Source: Allomuricauda sp. CAU 1633 (GTDB taxonomy: Bacteria; Bacteroidota; Bacteroidia; Flavobacteriales; Flavobacteriaceae). From it: DNA of 64,000 bases. This document shows positions 34,717 through 43,464 of this stretch, piece after piece; position 1 is the stretch's first letter; each line of letters begins with the position of its first letter. A program made the position numbers and the translations under genes. The notes beneath the pieces were generated by a model. That model ran no database searches and was not told the DNA's origin. It saw only the letters and a program-made list of their open reading frames with translations. The stretch covers positions 20,656 through 84,655 of the forward strand of contig NZ_JAFLNE010000011.1 of assembly GCF_017313225.1 (NCBI RefSeq). The letters are read 5' to 3'.

Positions 34717-36173
34717 TCTTTTTGGTTTTTAATGATTAAATCAGATACCAGTTTCCCTGAAATGAGTGCTGGTGGTACCCCAGGGCCGGGAACGGTAAGC
34801 TGACCGGTAAAGAACAGGTTCTTCACCTTTCTACTTTTGAGGTTAGGTCTTAAAAAAGCGGTTTGCCGAAGTGTATTGGCCAAACCGTAGGCATTTCCTT
34901 TGTAGGAATTATATTGTTCAACAAAATCGTTTACACAAAAACTTTCCTTAAATATAATGGAATCTTTGATATGTTGATGGGTTCTTTTCTCAAATCGGGC
35001 CATTATAAGGTCAAAATATTGTTCCCGCAATTGCGGGGTGTCCTCCAATGCAGGGGCAATGGGAACCAGAAAAAAACCGGTTTCACAACCTTTTGGAGCC
35101 ATGGAGGCATCGGTCACCGATGGAAAATTGGCATAGAACAAAGGTTCGCTGGGCCATTGGGGTTCGTCATAAATTTCTTGGGCATGTTTTTCAAAATCGG
35201 TATCAAAAAAGAGGTTGTGATGTTCTATATTTTGCAATTTTTTGTCAAACCCAAGGTAAAAGAGTAAGGAAGAAGGTGCATAGGTCCTCTTTTCCCAATA
35301 TGCTTCGGAATATTGTCTGTATTTGGCATCCAACAATGTTTCTGAATGATGGTAATCCGCACCACTCACTACATAATCGGCCAAATAATTTTGCCCAGCA
35401 CTTCTAATGCCCAGCACTTCCTTGTCTGATACTATAATTTTATCTACTGGACTGTCCACATGAATTTTTACGCCCAGTTCTTCGGCCACACTTTTCATGG
35501 CCTTTATGATTTCATACATACCGCCTCTGGGGTGCCAGGTGCCCAATCCGAAATCGGCAAAATTCATAAAGTTGTAAAATGAGGGGGTATTACTGGGTTT
35601 TGCTCCCAAAAAAAGTACAGGGAACTCCAAAGTGGAGATCAGTTTTGGATTTTTAAAGCGTTTACGTACCTCTTGACTGATGGTTTTGAAGAATTGATCA
35701 ACCCGAAGCACGGTTTCCTTGGTCACTAATTCCAAAGGGGATAGACCAGGGCGCAATACTACCTTGTTAATCGCAATGTCATAGTTTTCCTGGGCTTGGC
35801 CAATAAACCGTTTTAAATGGTCTCCGCTCCCGGATTCCAGTCGGTCAAACTCCTCACATATTTTGTCCAAGCAATCCCCAATGGTGACCACATCATCTTC
35901 AAAGAAAACTTTGTAGGCTGGGTCCAGCTTGTCCAGTTGGTAGTAGTCTGAAGTTTTTTTGCCAAAATCAGCAAAAAATTTGTCAAAAATATCAGGCATC
36001 CAATACCAACTTGGGCCAATATCAAAAGTAAAACCATCCTTGACCAATTGTCTTGCCCTTCCCCCAACGGTGCTGTTTTTTTCAAAGATTTCAACTTCAA
36101 AGCCGGCCTTTGCCAAATAGCAAGCAGTGGAAAGGGAGGAAAAACCAGAACCAACAACAATGACGTTTTTCAT
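34713..36173 (-). CDS. crtI: Phytoene desaturase CrtI
   Basis: An FAD-dependent desaturase taking phytoene to lycopene. From Met at 36173 (486 residues) the FAD Rossmann motif is at the very N-terminus: VVGSGFSSLSTACYLAKAG, then EIFEKNSTVGGRARQ. The C-terminal FAD/substrate end is LFFTGQLTVPGPGVPPALISG. The 36212 start would overlap merR and adds 13 residues before the Rossmann strand, so I prefer 36173, 13 bp after the merR stop. Confidence 0.95.
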   Translation of the reverse strand: MKNVIVVGSGFSSLSTACYLAKAGFEVEIFEKNSTVGGRARQLVKDGFTFDIGPSWYWMPDIFDKFFADFGKKTSDYYQLDKLDPAYKVFFEDDVVTIGDCLDKICEEFDRLESGSGDHLKRFIGQAQENYDIAINKVVLRPGLSPLELVTKETVLRVDQFFKTISQEVRKRFKNPKLISTLEFPVLFLGAKPSNTPSFYNFMNFADFGLGTWHPRGGMYEIIKAMKSVAEELGVKIHVDSPVDKIIVSDKEVLGIRSAGQNYLADYVVSGADYHHSETLLDAKYRQYSEAYWEKRTYAPSSLLFYLGFDKKLQNIEHHNLFFDTDFEKHAQEIYDEPQWPSEPLFYANFPSVTDASMAPKGCETGFFLVPIAPALEDTPQLREQYFDLIMARFEKRTHQHIKDSIIFKESFCVNDFVEQYNSYKGNAYGLANTLRQTAFLRPNLKSRKVKNLFFTGQLTVPGPGVPPALISGKLVSDLIIKNQKE

Positions 36174-36186
36174 CTTAAATGGGCCA

Positions 36187-37086
36187 TTAAAGGGATTCCA
36201 ATAGTTGTTCAATGGAATTGAACGCTTTTACCGTGTCAGGGAAAGTATCCGCTGTAGCATGTCGTATTTGGTGTCCCAGAACATAAAGTCTGGAATCTGG
36301 CGAAGTCTCCAATATAGTAGAGAAACGCTCCATGTAGGTCTTCAGTTCATTTGGGGTTGGGGCAACTGTAAAATAAGAGACGAAATGAATGTTGTTGTAA
36401 TACTTGAGTAAATCCGAAAGATTTTCCATAGGCATGGTCTGACCCAAATAAATGGATTTGTATCCTCGTAACGTTATCTCATAGTTGATATACAACAGCC
36501 CCAACTCGTGGATTTCATTTTCAGGCAGGAAAAGGACAAAAACCTTATCTTTTTTTGAGGGTTCTTCAAATTGCAGCTTTTCCGTTTGAATGTATATTTT
36601 CTGTTTTATAAGGTTGGAAATAAAGTGCTCATGTGCCGGACTGATGGTATCAGTCTGCCAAAGCAACCCCAGTTCATTGAGTAATGGGATAAACACTTCG
36701 TAGAAAACATCCCTGAAGGACCTTTCTACCAATAGACTGTTGTAGGTTTTAAGGAAGAGGGATTGATCAAAATTGAGCATGGCCAGTTTAAAGGCATTAA
36801 GGGCATGGCTCTTTTTACTGTTTTGGGCCACAATTTCCTTTACCATCATTGGAATTTGGGACTCATCCAATTTGGCAATCTTTGAAATCTTGTAACCACT
36901 GTTGTATAGCAACGTAATGTTCAACAGCTTTTGCAAACTCCCAATGGAATAGGTTCTGATGTTGGTGCTAGTCCTTTCAGGACTGAAGAGATTGTAGCGT
37001 TTTTCCCAGATTCGGATGGTATGGGCCTTTATTCCGGAAAGATTTTCCATGTCCCGAATACTGAATGATTTTTTTACATTGTTCAT
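36187..37086 (-). CDS. MerR-family regulator with B12-binding domain (CarH-like)
   Basis: Start at Met 37086 (299 residues; the frame from 37110 adds eight). An N-terminal MerR winged helix runs about 8-75 (FSIRDMENLSGIKAHTIRIW, then EKRYNLFSP). The C-terminal part has both signatures of AdoCbl-dependent CarH photoreceptors: W-x9-EH (Trp143, Glu153, His154) and ExHxxG (Glu191, His193, Gly196). The residue after Trp143 is Gln, where Thermus CarH has, as I recall, the His that becomes the upper ligand after light. As first gene of the crt operon it likely represses it in the dark and is released by light; this is inference. Confidence 0.88.
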   Translation of the reverse strand: MNNVKKSFSIRDMENLSGIKAHTIRIWEKRYNLFSPERTSTNIRTYSIGSLQKLLNITLLYNSGYKISKIAKLDESQIPMMVKEIVAQNSKKSHALNAFKLAMLNFDQSLFLKTYNSLLVERSFRDVFYEVFIPLLNELGLLWQTDTISPAHEHFISNLIKQKIYIQTEKLQFEEPSKKDKVFVLFLPENEIHELGLLYINYEITLRGYKSIYLGQTMPMENLSDLLKYYNNIHFVSYFTVAPTPNELKTYMERFSTILETSPDSRLYVLGHQIRHATADTFPDTVKAFNSIEQLLESL

Positions 37087-37102
37087 CTTTTGAGAATAAA
37101 GA

Positions 37103-37125
37103 TTAAACAAATTTACAATTTAAAC
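37103..37125 (-). promoter_or_regulatory. crt operon promoter with direct TTAAAC repeats
   Basis: On the reverse strand a TAAATTTG -7 box (37108-37115) lies 22 bp before the merR ATG. On the + strand, two TTAAAC copies, at 37103-37108 and 37120-37125, are spaced 17 bp start to start and flank the box. They are candidates for autoregulator binding sites. Confidence 0.5.
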
Positions 37126-37221
37126 CATACGAACCTATTTTTTTAGGATAAAATTTGGGACGTATGCTCCGAAAAATTAATGATTTTAGCTGAAAAGTTT
37201 TTAAGGAAAAGGCCTATAAAC

Positions 37222-37247
37222 AAAAAAACCGCAAGTGATTGCGGTTT
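37222..37247 (-). terminator. Terminator of tRNA-Leu
   Basis: Arms AACCGCAA (37227-37234) and TTGCGGTT (37239-37246) with a 4-nt loop. The reverse strand reads into a seven-T tract (plus-strand A run 37222-37228). It starts 3 bp from the tRNA 3' end. Confidence 0.8.
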
Positions 37248-37249
37248 TG

Positions 37250-37333
37250 TGCCCACGACTGGAGTCGAACCAGCACGTCCTTACGAACACTACCCCCTCA
37301 AGGTAGCGTGTCTACCAATTCCACCACGTGGGC
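37250..37333 (-). tRNA. tRNA-Leu (anticodon GAG)
   Basis: An 84-nt cloverleaf with acceptor GCCCACG pairing CGTGGGC and discriminator A. The anticodon loop TTGAGGG sits between CTACC and GGTAG. A long variable arm is typical of class II tRNAs, and the T arm is CTGG-TTCGACT-CCAG. No CCA is encoded. It reads CUC and CUU codons. Confidence 0.95.
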
Positions 37334-37340
37334 TTATCTG

Positions 37341-37384
37341 TTTTTGGTCTGTACAGGCCAAAAATCTTTGGGGCGACAAATATA
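37341..37384 (-). promoter_or_regulatory. tRNA-Leu promoter and palindromic leader
   Basis: A TATATTTG -7 box (reverse strand, 37377-37384) precedes a 24-bp near-perfect palindrome at 37341-37364, TTTTTGG-TCTGTACAGG-CCAAAAA with one mismatch. This lies between promoter and tRNA, so it could be a processing or regulatory stem. The -33 element is weak. Confidence 0.55.
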
Positions 37385-37451
37385 GGGGTTTTGTCCAAAT
37401 ATCTCCTGCACAATTATTCTGAAATTCTATGCTAGAGTAGCGCATTTTTGT

Positions 37452-38129
37452 TCATTGTTTGAAAATCTTGCCGTCCTCCATTTCAATGATACGGTCTGTG
37501 CGTTTGGCAAAATCTTCATCATGGGTTACTACCAATAAGGACAAGCCTTGATTTTCTTTTAGATTCTTAAAAATAGTGAACACATTTTCCGAATTATGGC
37601 TGTCCAAATTCCCTGTGGGTTCATCCCCCATTAAAATGGTAGGGTCGTTGATAAGGGCTCTTGCAATGGCCACCCGTTGTTTTTCCCCACCAGAGATTCG
37701 GGAAGCTCTTTGTTCGGCCAGATGGCCAATGTGGAGCATTTCTAATTTTTCACGAGCATTCTGTTCAATTTGCACATGGGATTTCTCACCCAATTTTTTA
37801 GCCGGTAGCATTACATTTTCCAAAACACTGAATTCTGATAAGAGATAGTGAAACTGAAACACAAACCCAATATGTTTATTTCGTATACGGGAGAGTTCTT
37901 GATGAGATTTTCCAGTAATCAATTCATTGCCCAAGTACAATTCTCCGGTATAATCGGTATCCATGGTGGAAAGAACATATAACAATGTAGACTTTCCCGA
38001 ACCGGATTTCCCCATGATAGAGGCAAACTCGCCTTCTTTAACTCCAAAGGAAATATCCTTTAACACATGAAAATCCTTGGGCTTGTAGAAATGCTTGTTT
38101 ATATTTTTGGTTTCTAGAACGAGTTTCAT
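37452..38129 (-). CDS. ABC transporter ATP-binding protein (LolD/MacB type)
   Basis: A 225-residue ATPase with Walker A GKSGSGKST (residues 40-48), signature SGGEKQRVAIARAL and Walker B ILMGDEPTGNLDS. The TGNLDS ending and size match ATPases that pair with FtsX-type permeases. It is co-directional with the permease and the periplasmic adaptor, 7 bp from the permease stop. Confidence 0.92.
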   Translation of the reverse strand: MKLVLETKNINKHFYKPKDFHVLKDISFGVKEGEFASIMGKSGSGKSTLLYVLSTMDTDYTGELYLGNELITGKSHQELSRIRNKHIGFVFQFHYLLSEFSVLENVMLPAKKLGEKSHVQIEQNAREKLEMLHIGHLAEQRASRISGGEKQRVAIARALINDPTILMGDEPTGNLDSHNSENVFTIFKNLKENQGLSLLVVTHDEDFAKRTDRIIEMEDGKIFKQ

Positions 38130-38136
38130 AACTATC

Positions 38137-39399
38137 TTAGGTTCCCCGGATAATTTTTACCGGGTCTATTTTTTTTGCTCTGTTCGATGGCAAATACCCC
38201 GCCACAAAGGTTGAAATGAGCGCAAATGTGATTCCGATTACGTAATACAGCACGTTGTAGTTTACCGGAAAGGTTGAAATAGTGGGCAATGCTTCCGTTT
38301 CAAATGGGGTTTGATCAATTACTTTTGATAGGAAAAATCCAATCAATAGTCCCAAAACACCTCCTACCAAACCAATGATTACCGCTTGACTCATAAAAAT
38401 GAGCTGTACATCCCTTCCAGAAAAGCCAGTGGCTTTTAAAATGGCAATGTCCTTCATTTTTTCATAGATGAGCATGTTCAAAATATTGTAGATGCCAAAT
38501 CCAGCTACAATGAGCAATGTAATGGAAACTGCATAGGTGATGAGGTTCCGTATATCTGAACCTGTTTCAAACTGGGCATTCGCCTCATTGATGTCTATGG
38601 CTTTTATGTTGAACTGTTTTTCAAGTCGACGAGCCATAGGTTCGGCCTCATCAATATTCAATAGCTTAATATTGATATCGGTGACATAATTTTCAGCTTC
38701 TCCCAAAATACGTTGAACCGTCTTAAGGTTGGCAAAGCTTTGGATATTGTCAATTTCTGCTATACCACTTTGATAAATCCCGACTATTTTTAACGGAAAG
38801 ATATTGCCCGCTACGGTACTCACTTGAACACGGTCACCAACGGACAAAGACATTTTATCGGCCAGACCGGCACCCAGCAAGATGCCATTATCATTATTGT
38901 TTAGGGCTTCAGGGGTGCCTTCTACAATGTTATCCTGAATATTGGAAAGGCGAACTTCTTCCAAAATGTCCACACCAATAAGATTGCCCCCCAACTCAAT
39001 GGAACCTGATAAATAAAAAATCTGGGCCCGAAGCTGTGGCGTGGCGCCTTTAACATTGGGTTGCTTTTTCAGATAGTTAAGAATGGGAAGAGCATTGTGA
39101 ATTTTTTTCTGATTTTGTTTGGGCTTTATGGAATGTACTACGTTGAAGGCCTCCTTGAAATCATCATAAAGCGCAACTGGTTGGTTAGGGGATGGCCTTA
39201 TTTCATTATACATGTGGATGTGGGGAGTTTGGTTCAATACCAAATCATCCAGCATACCATTTAACCCAGTCATAAAACTTACCAAAGTGATGTAGGCACC
39301 AATACCAAAAGTGACGCCAAGCGTCGCCGTCGCTGTGGATTTCATCTTGGTAAGAAGATGTGTTTTGGCAATGCCCAATATCACATTCCAGTTGATCAT
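38137..39399 (-). CDS. MacB/FtsX-type ABC transporter permease
   Basis: A 420-residue permease with one N-terminal membrane helix (about 15-40), a large periplasmic MacB-PCD domain (about 45-280) and three C-terminal helices of the FtsX fold (about 290-400, ending GYLPSNRAKKIDP). It forms a mechanotransmitting exporter with the ATPase. Its start overlaps the adaptor stop by 4 bp. Confidence 0.9.
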   Translation of the reverse strand: MINWNVILGIAKTHLLTKMKSTATATLGVTFGIGAYITLVSFMTGLNGMLDDLVLNQTPHIHMYNEIRPSPNQPVALYDDFKEAFNVVHSIKPKQNQKKIHNALPILNYLKKQPNVKGATPQLRAQIFYLSGSIELGGNLIGVDILEEVRLSNIQDNIVEGTPEALNNNDNGILLGAGLADKMSLSVGDRVQVSTVAGNIFPLKIVGIYQSGIAEIDNIQSFANLKTVQRILGEAENYVTDINIKLLNIDEAEPMARRLEKQFNIKAIDINEANAQFETGSDIRNLITYAVSITLLIVAGFGIYNILNMLIYEKMKDIAILKATGFSGRDVQLIFMSQAVIIGLVGGVLGLLIGFFLSKVIDQTPFETEALPTISTFPVNYNVLYYVIGITFALISTFVAGYLPSNRAKKIDPVKIIRGT

Positions 39400-40493
39400 T
39401 GCTCAGGTTTATAGATGACTGTGTTTTCGTCAATGCCCCCTAAAATCTCTATCCTGTCCAAATTTTGTAGACCTATTGATACTTCTTTTTCACCATTATC
39501 AGTAAGTACGTGTGATTCGCCAATCAGGTATTCTTTTGGGATGGTAAGGGTCTCTTCTTTTTTAGCGATAATGATATTGCCCTCACCCGAAAGTCCGGGA
39601 TACAAGGTGGCAGGCGGTTCATTAAAAAGGGCCTCGACCTTGAAGGTTTGGGAACGTTCGTCCTTTCTGGGATAAATTTTGTCCAAAGTGCCCTCAAAAA
39701 CCTGTGAATTATAGGAATCCAGGGTAATGAATACGGGCTGTCCTATTTTTAATTTTACGATGTCAACCTCGTCCACCAAAAGTTCCACCACAAACTTATC
39801 GCTTCTGCCCACCGCCGCCACGGGCTCCATGGTGGTTACAATTTCACCTTGGTTTTTGTAAATGGCGTAGACCTTACCGTTGATTTTGCTGGTAATGGCG
39901 AAGTCGTTTGTATTGGTTAGTGCGGTTTTGTAGTTATTTTCAGCCTGACGCACTTGGGTTTCCAACTCATTTTTGGTTCTGTCGTATTTGCGTTTCAAAA
40001 GACTAAGGTTGTTTTGGGAAAGTTCATAGGCCAGTTCACGATTATCGTACTCTATTTTGGAACCGATATTTTGATTCCATAGGTTTTTTTGACGGAAATA
40101 ATTGATGGAATCGTTTTTCAGTTTGAGTTCTGCCGCTTGAATTTCATCTTGGATGCCACGTAATACCGCGGCACTGCCACTGTAATTGTCACGTGCCAAT
40201 TGCAGGGCCAATTTGGCGTTTTCCGTATTTAGTTCTGGGGAAGTGTTTGTAATTTGAAGAATGCGGTCGCCTTTTTTCACGGTATCACCTTCCTCCACCC
40301 AAATTTTGTCCAGAATGCCAACCACAACGGAATAGGCTTGGTATAGACTATCTGGCTGAACAGTGGCCGAAGCATATACCGATTCGGTCAAGGGCATTCG
40401 TTCCGGATATGTTTTTTCTTTTTTATCGGAACAAGAAAATAGAAGAGGAAAAGCAACGAGGACAAGTACACTATATTTCATGCTATGTTTCAT
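39396..40493 (-). CDS. HlyD/MacA-like periplasmic adaptor lipoprotein
   Basis: A 365-residue adaptor with a lipoprotein signal (lipobox LLFSC near Cys21), a split biotinyl-lipoyl domain (VEEGDTVKKGDRILQITN early, NGKVYAIYKNQGEIVTTMEP late) joined by a coiled-coil hairpin (about 95-180), and a beta-barrel domain. Met at 40481 is an equally good start. With the ATPase and permease it forms a MacAB-type export system; no TolC-like outer-membrane gene is near. Confidence 0.88.
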   Translation of the reverse strand: MKHSMKYSVLVLVAFPLLFSCSDKKEKTYPERMPLTESVYASATVQPDSLYQAYSVVVGILDKIWVEEGDTVKKGDRILQITNTSPELNTENAKLALQLARDNYSGSAAVLRGIQDEIQAAELKLKNDSINYFRQKNLWNQNIGSKIEYDNRELAYELSQNNLSLLKRKYDRTKNELETQVRQAENNYKTALTNTNDFAITSKINGKVYAIYKNQGEIVTTMEPVAAVGRSDKFVVELLVDEVDIVKLKIGQPVFITLDSYNSQVFEGTLDKIYPRKDERSQTFKVEALFNEPPATLYPGLSGEGNIIIAKKEETLTIPKEYLIGESHVLTDNGEKEVSIGLQNLDRIEILGGIDENTVIYKPEQ

Positions 40494-40609
40494 GAGTAAG
40501 TCTTCAAATTACCAATAATATTATTATCCATACCATGAGTTATGTCAGTAATTATCTATTTAAGCAAAATAATACTGAAACGCATCCCACTTTAAATTTC
40601 ACCCCTATT

Positions 40610-40625
40610 AATGACCTAGGTCATT
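40610..40625. promoter_or_regulatory. 16-bp perfect palindrome AATGACCTAGGTCATT
   Basis: A symmetrical 16-bp site centred between the diverging MacA and DUF2953-like genes, 43 bp before the start at 40668. Its length and symmetry suggest a dimeric repressor's operator. Its owner is not identifiable. Confidence 0.5.
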
Positions 40626-40667
40626 GTGTGCCTTAGTGGATTATATTTTATTTACTGCAAAAAGCTG

Positions 40668-41156
40668 ATGGTATTAACTGGGGTGATATTATTGGTTGTG
40701 CTGCTTGCCCTTGGACTTCTATTTGTTCCAATTCAAATATATATTGATACTGATACGCTACAGTACTTTGTTAGGATAAAAGGATTGGCAAAGGCCAGTG
40801 TGGAACCAGACAAGAAAGAGCTATTACGGATACGATTGAAAGTACTCTTTTTTGAACGTTGTTTTTATCCCATAAAGAAATCTTCAAAACCAAAACCTCC
40901 GCAGAAGAAAACCAAACACAAAAGGAAGATAAAATTTGGGAAAATTGTAGGGGTGATACGATCATTCGAAGTACGGCGATTTGCGTTGGACATGGATACG
41001 GGTGACTACGTTGTCAATGCAAAAATGTACCCGGTATTTATGCTCCTCAACCAATATGTAGCTTCTTTCCATATCAATTTTGAAGATAGAAACAGATTGT
41101 TGGTTGATATTCGGAACCGCCCTTACAGAATACTAAAATCATTTATTAACAATTAA
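40668..41156 (+). CDS. DUF2953-like membrane-anchored protein (YtfI-like)
   Basis: From Met at 40668 the 162-residue protein has one N-terminal membrane helix (LTGVILLVVLLALGLLFVP), then a soluble beta-rich domain with a Lys/Pro-rich linker (about 68-87) and a basic FVRIKGLA segment. The frame from 40626 adds an unlikely leader. Layout and its position directly before a GerW gene resemble the Bacillus ytfI (DUF2953)-ytfJ pair; sequence similarity alone is weak. Eleven bp separate the two genes. Confidence 0.6.
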   Translation: MVLTGVILLVVLLALGLLFVPIQIYIDTDTLQYFVRIKGLAKASVEPDKKELLRIRLKVLFFERCFYPIKKSSKPKPPQKKTKHKRKIKFGKIVGVIRSFEVRRFALDMDTGDYVVNAKMYPVFMLLNQYVASFHINFEDRNRLLVDIRNRPYRILKSFINN

Positions 41157-41166
41157 ATATAAGGTC

Positions 41167-41538
41167 ATGGATTTACATTTTGAAGAATTACTGAACAAGG
41201 TAACTGACTTTATCAAGTCAGAGGCCAGGACTGACACCATTATTGGAGAGCCCTTTCAATTGGGCGAATTTAAATGTGTGCCGGTAATTAAAGTGGGTAT
41301 GGGATTTGGCTCTGGAGGAGGCGAAGGAGTTGAAGGAAAAGGTCGAAAAGGCGAAGGTGCCGGTGCTGGAGCAGGTATTGGTATCCAACCCATCGGATTT
41401 TTGGTGACCAAAGGAGATGAGATTTCCTTCTTGGAAGCAGGAAAGACTCATGGTTTGGCCGCAGCATTTGAAAAAGTACCTGATTTAATCGAACGCATTG
41501 TTTCCGAAAGAAACAAGCATGAAGAAGTAGTTTCCTAA
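41167..41538 (+). CDS. GerW family protein (YtfJ-like)
   Basis: A 123-residue protein with the GerW signature: IIGEPFQLGEFKCVPVIKVG, then a glycine-rich loop (about residues 44-76, FGSGGGEGVEGKGRKGEG) and IGIQPIGFLVTKG. In spore formers GerW/YtfJ is tied to germination. This organism group does not sporulate, so the role must be a general one, unknown. It is co-transcribed with the DUF2953-like gene. Confidence 0.88.
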   Translation: MDLHFEELLNKVTDFIKSEARTDTIIGEPFQLGEFKCVPVIKVGMGFGSGGGEGVEGKGRKGEGAGAGAGIGIQPIGFLVTKGDEISFLEAGKTHGLAAAFEKVPDLIERIVSERNKHEEVVS

Positions 41539-41565
41539 ATAAGAGGAAATCTGCTTTTGAAAAGG

Positions 41566-41603
41566 ACTGGATTGTCTATAGTGCAAAATATGGGCAATCC
41601 AGT
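41566..41603. terminator. Stem-loop after the GerW gene
   Basis: Arms ACTGGATTG (41566-41574) and CAATCCAGT (41595-41603) enclose a 20-nt loop, 28 bp after the GerW stop. No T tract follows, so a terminator call is weak; it may be a 3' stabilising stem. Confidence 0.35.
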
Positions 41604-41743
41604 TCGGATGTTGGGAGGTCCAATATCGTATCAGCTATAATATTAGCCTTATCTAATACTATTTTCCCAACTATAATCTTTCCTGTTGCCTTTTATTAAC
41701 TTTAGTTGCAAATTTGAGGATACTCCTATACTATTTAACAAAG

Positions 41744-43444
41744 ATGCAATTCAAAGCGATAAACCAAAAGAATTTACTCTTATGGGCAACTTTATTTGTT
41801 TCCCTTGCCCTTACTGCCCAAAAAACAGACTTTACCCGCCAAGATTCATTGCGGGGAACCATCAATAAAGAAAGATCGTGGTGGAATGTGTTGCGGTACG
41901 ATATCACCGTAAAACCAGATTTCAACAAGAAGACCACTAGTGGGAAAAATACAATTACCTATAAAGTGGTTGAAGACTCGCATAGCGATTACATGCAAAT
42001 TGACCTGCAGGAACCTTTGCGCATAGATAGTGTGGTTACCGATGATTTCAGAAAACTGAACTTTACAAAAGAAGGCAATGCTTGGCATGTCGAAAATAAA
42101 CTGATGCCTGGCAAGAAGGAAGGGAAAATCACGGTGTATTTCAATGGAACCCCTAGAGAGGCCATTCGTGCACCTTGGGATGGCGGGTGGAGCTTTTCCA
42201 AGGATTCTCTGGACCGACCTTTGATGACCGTTACCTGTCAAGGGCTTGGAGCATCCATATGGTATCCCAACAAGGACCACCAGAGTGATGAACCTGATAA
42301 TGGAGCCACCTTGACCATGACCGTTCCCAATGAACTTACCGCCGTAGCGAATGGTAGATTAAAGGAAAAGAAGGAGCATAAAGATGGCACAACTTCTTAT
42401 ACTTGGGAGGTCAAAAATCCTATAAACAACTATAACCTTATTCCATACATTGGTCACTATGTTAATTTTAAAGAGACATATGCCGGGCTAAAAGGGAGTT
42501 TGGATTTGGACTATTGGGTGTTGGACTATAATTTGGAAAAAGCAAAATCCTATCTGCCCAATGAAGTGCACAACATGCTCGATAGTTTTGAGTATTGGTT
42601 TGGGCCCTATCCCTTTTATGAAGATGGCTTTAAATTGGTGGATGTAGACCATACTGGAATGGAGCACCAGTCTGCCGTAGCCTATGGGAACCACTACAAA
42701 CCCGGTTACCGGGGTCGGGATGGTTCGGGAACAGGTTTGGGACTTTTATGGGATTTTATCGTTATCCATGAGAGTGGCCACGAGTGGTTTGGGAACAATA
42801 TCACCACCAAGGATTTGGCCGATATGTACATTCACGAAGGGTTTACCAATTATAGCGAGACCTTGTTCATAGAGAGTATGTATGGAAGGGATGCTGCGAA
42901 TGATTATAACCATGGCATCCGACGAGGTATTCGGAATGATCGTCCCATTATTCCAGAATATGGGGTAAATGCCCAAGGAAGTGGAGATATGTACACCAAG
43001 GGCAGCAATATGATTCATACCATACGTCACAGTATAAACAACGACCAGCTGTTCCGAAATATATTGACGGGACTTAACACAGTCTTCTACCATAAAACGG
43101 TGACTGCTGATGAGGTACATACCTATATTTCAAAAAAGGCGGGGTTTGACTATAGTCAGGTTTTCCATCAGTATCTAAAAACAACACAGATACCCGAAAT
43201 ACATTTGTATGCCGATGCCAAGAACAATCGCATGTATTTTAAATATGCCAATTGTGAGAAGGATTTCAATCTTCCCCTCTCTTTGGTAGGAGAGCATACT
43301 AACCTAAAGATTTTCCCTACTACCAAATGGCAAAGTGTAGAGGTGAGTAATGACCAGTATGTGATTTTTTCCGCACCTCGCATAGAAAAGATGTATTACA
43401 TAACCCCAAAGGTTTTGAATTCCATGGAAGCTGAAAAGAAATAA
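41744..43444 (+). CDS. M1-family zinc metallopeptidase (exported)
   Basis: Met at 41744 gives a signal peptide (about 1-26, ending LALTAQ) and 566 residues. The gluzincin site is complete: His342-Glu343-Ser-Gly-His346 then Glu365 in HEGFTNYSE. An N-terminal beta domain runs about 30-230. The GxMEN substrate-binding motif of aminopeptidases reads GMEHQ here, so exopeptidase specificity is uncertain. It belongs to the short M1 proteins of Bacteroidota, acting in the periplasm or outside. Confidence 0.9.
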   Translation: MQFKAINQKNLLLWATLFVSLALTAQKTDFTRQDSLRGTINKERSWWNVLRYDITVKPDFNKKTTSGKNTITYKVVEDSHSDYMQIDLQEPLRIDSVVTDDFRKLNFTKEGNAWHVENKLMPGKKEGKITVYFNGTPREAIRAPWDGGWSFSKDSLDRPLMTVTCQGLGASIWYPNKDHQSDEPDNGATLTMTVPNELTAVANGRLKEKKEHKDGTTSYTWEVKNPINNYNLIPYIGHYVNFKETYAGLKGSLDLDYWVLDYNLEKAKSYLPNEVHNMLDSFEYWFGPYPFYEDGFKLVDVDHTGMEHQSAVAYGNHYKPGYRGRDGSGTGLGLLWDFIVIHESGHEWFGNNITTKDLADMYIHEGFTNYSETLFIESMYGRDAANDYNHGIRRGIRNDRPIIPEYGVNAQGSGDMYTKGSNMIHTIRHSINNDQLFRNILTGLNTVFYHKTVTADEVHTYISKKAGFDYSQVFHQYLKTTQIPEIHLYADAKNNRMYFKYANCEKDFNLPLSLVGEHTNLKIFPTTKWQSVEVSNDQYVIFSAPRIEKMYYITPKVLNSMEAEKK

Positions 43445-43464
43445 TAATCCTTTAAAACGGTGTC

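Noticed and set aside
37341..37364. TGTACA in the tRNA-Leu leader as a CarH operator
   Set aside because: It is 255 bp from the regulator's promoter and belongs to a palindrome of another transcript. The pattern is short enough to occur by chance.
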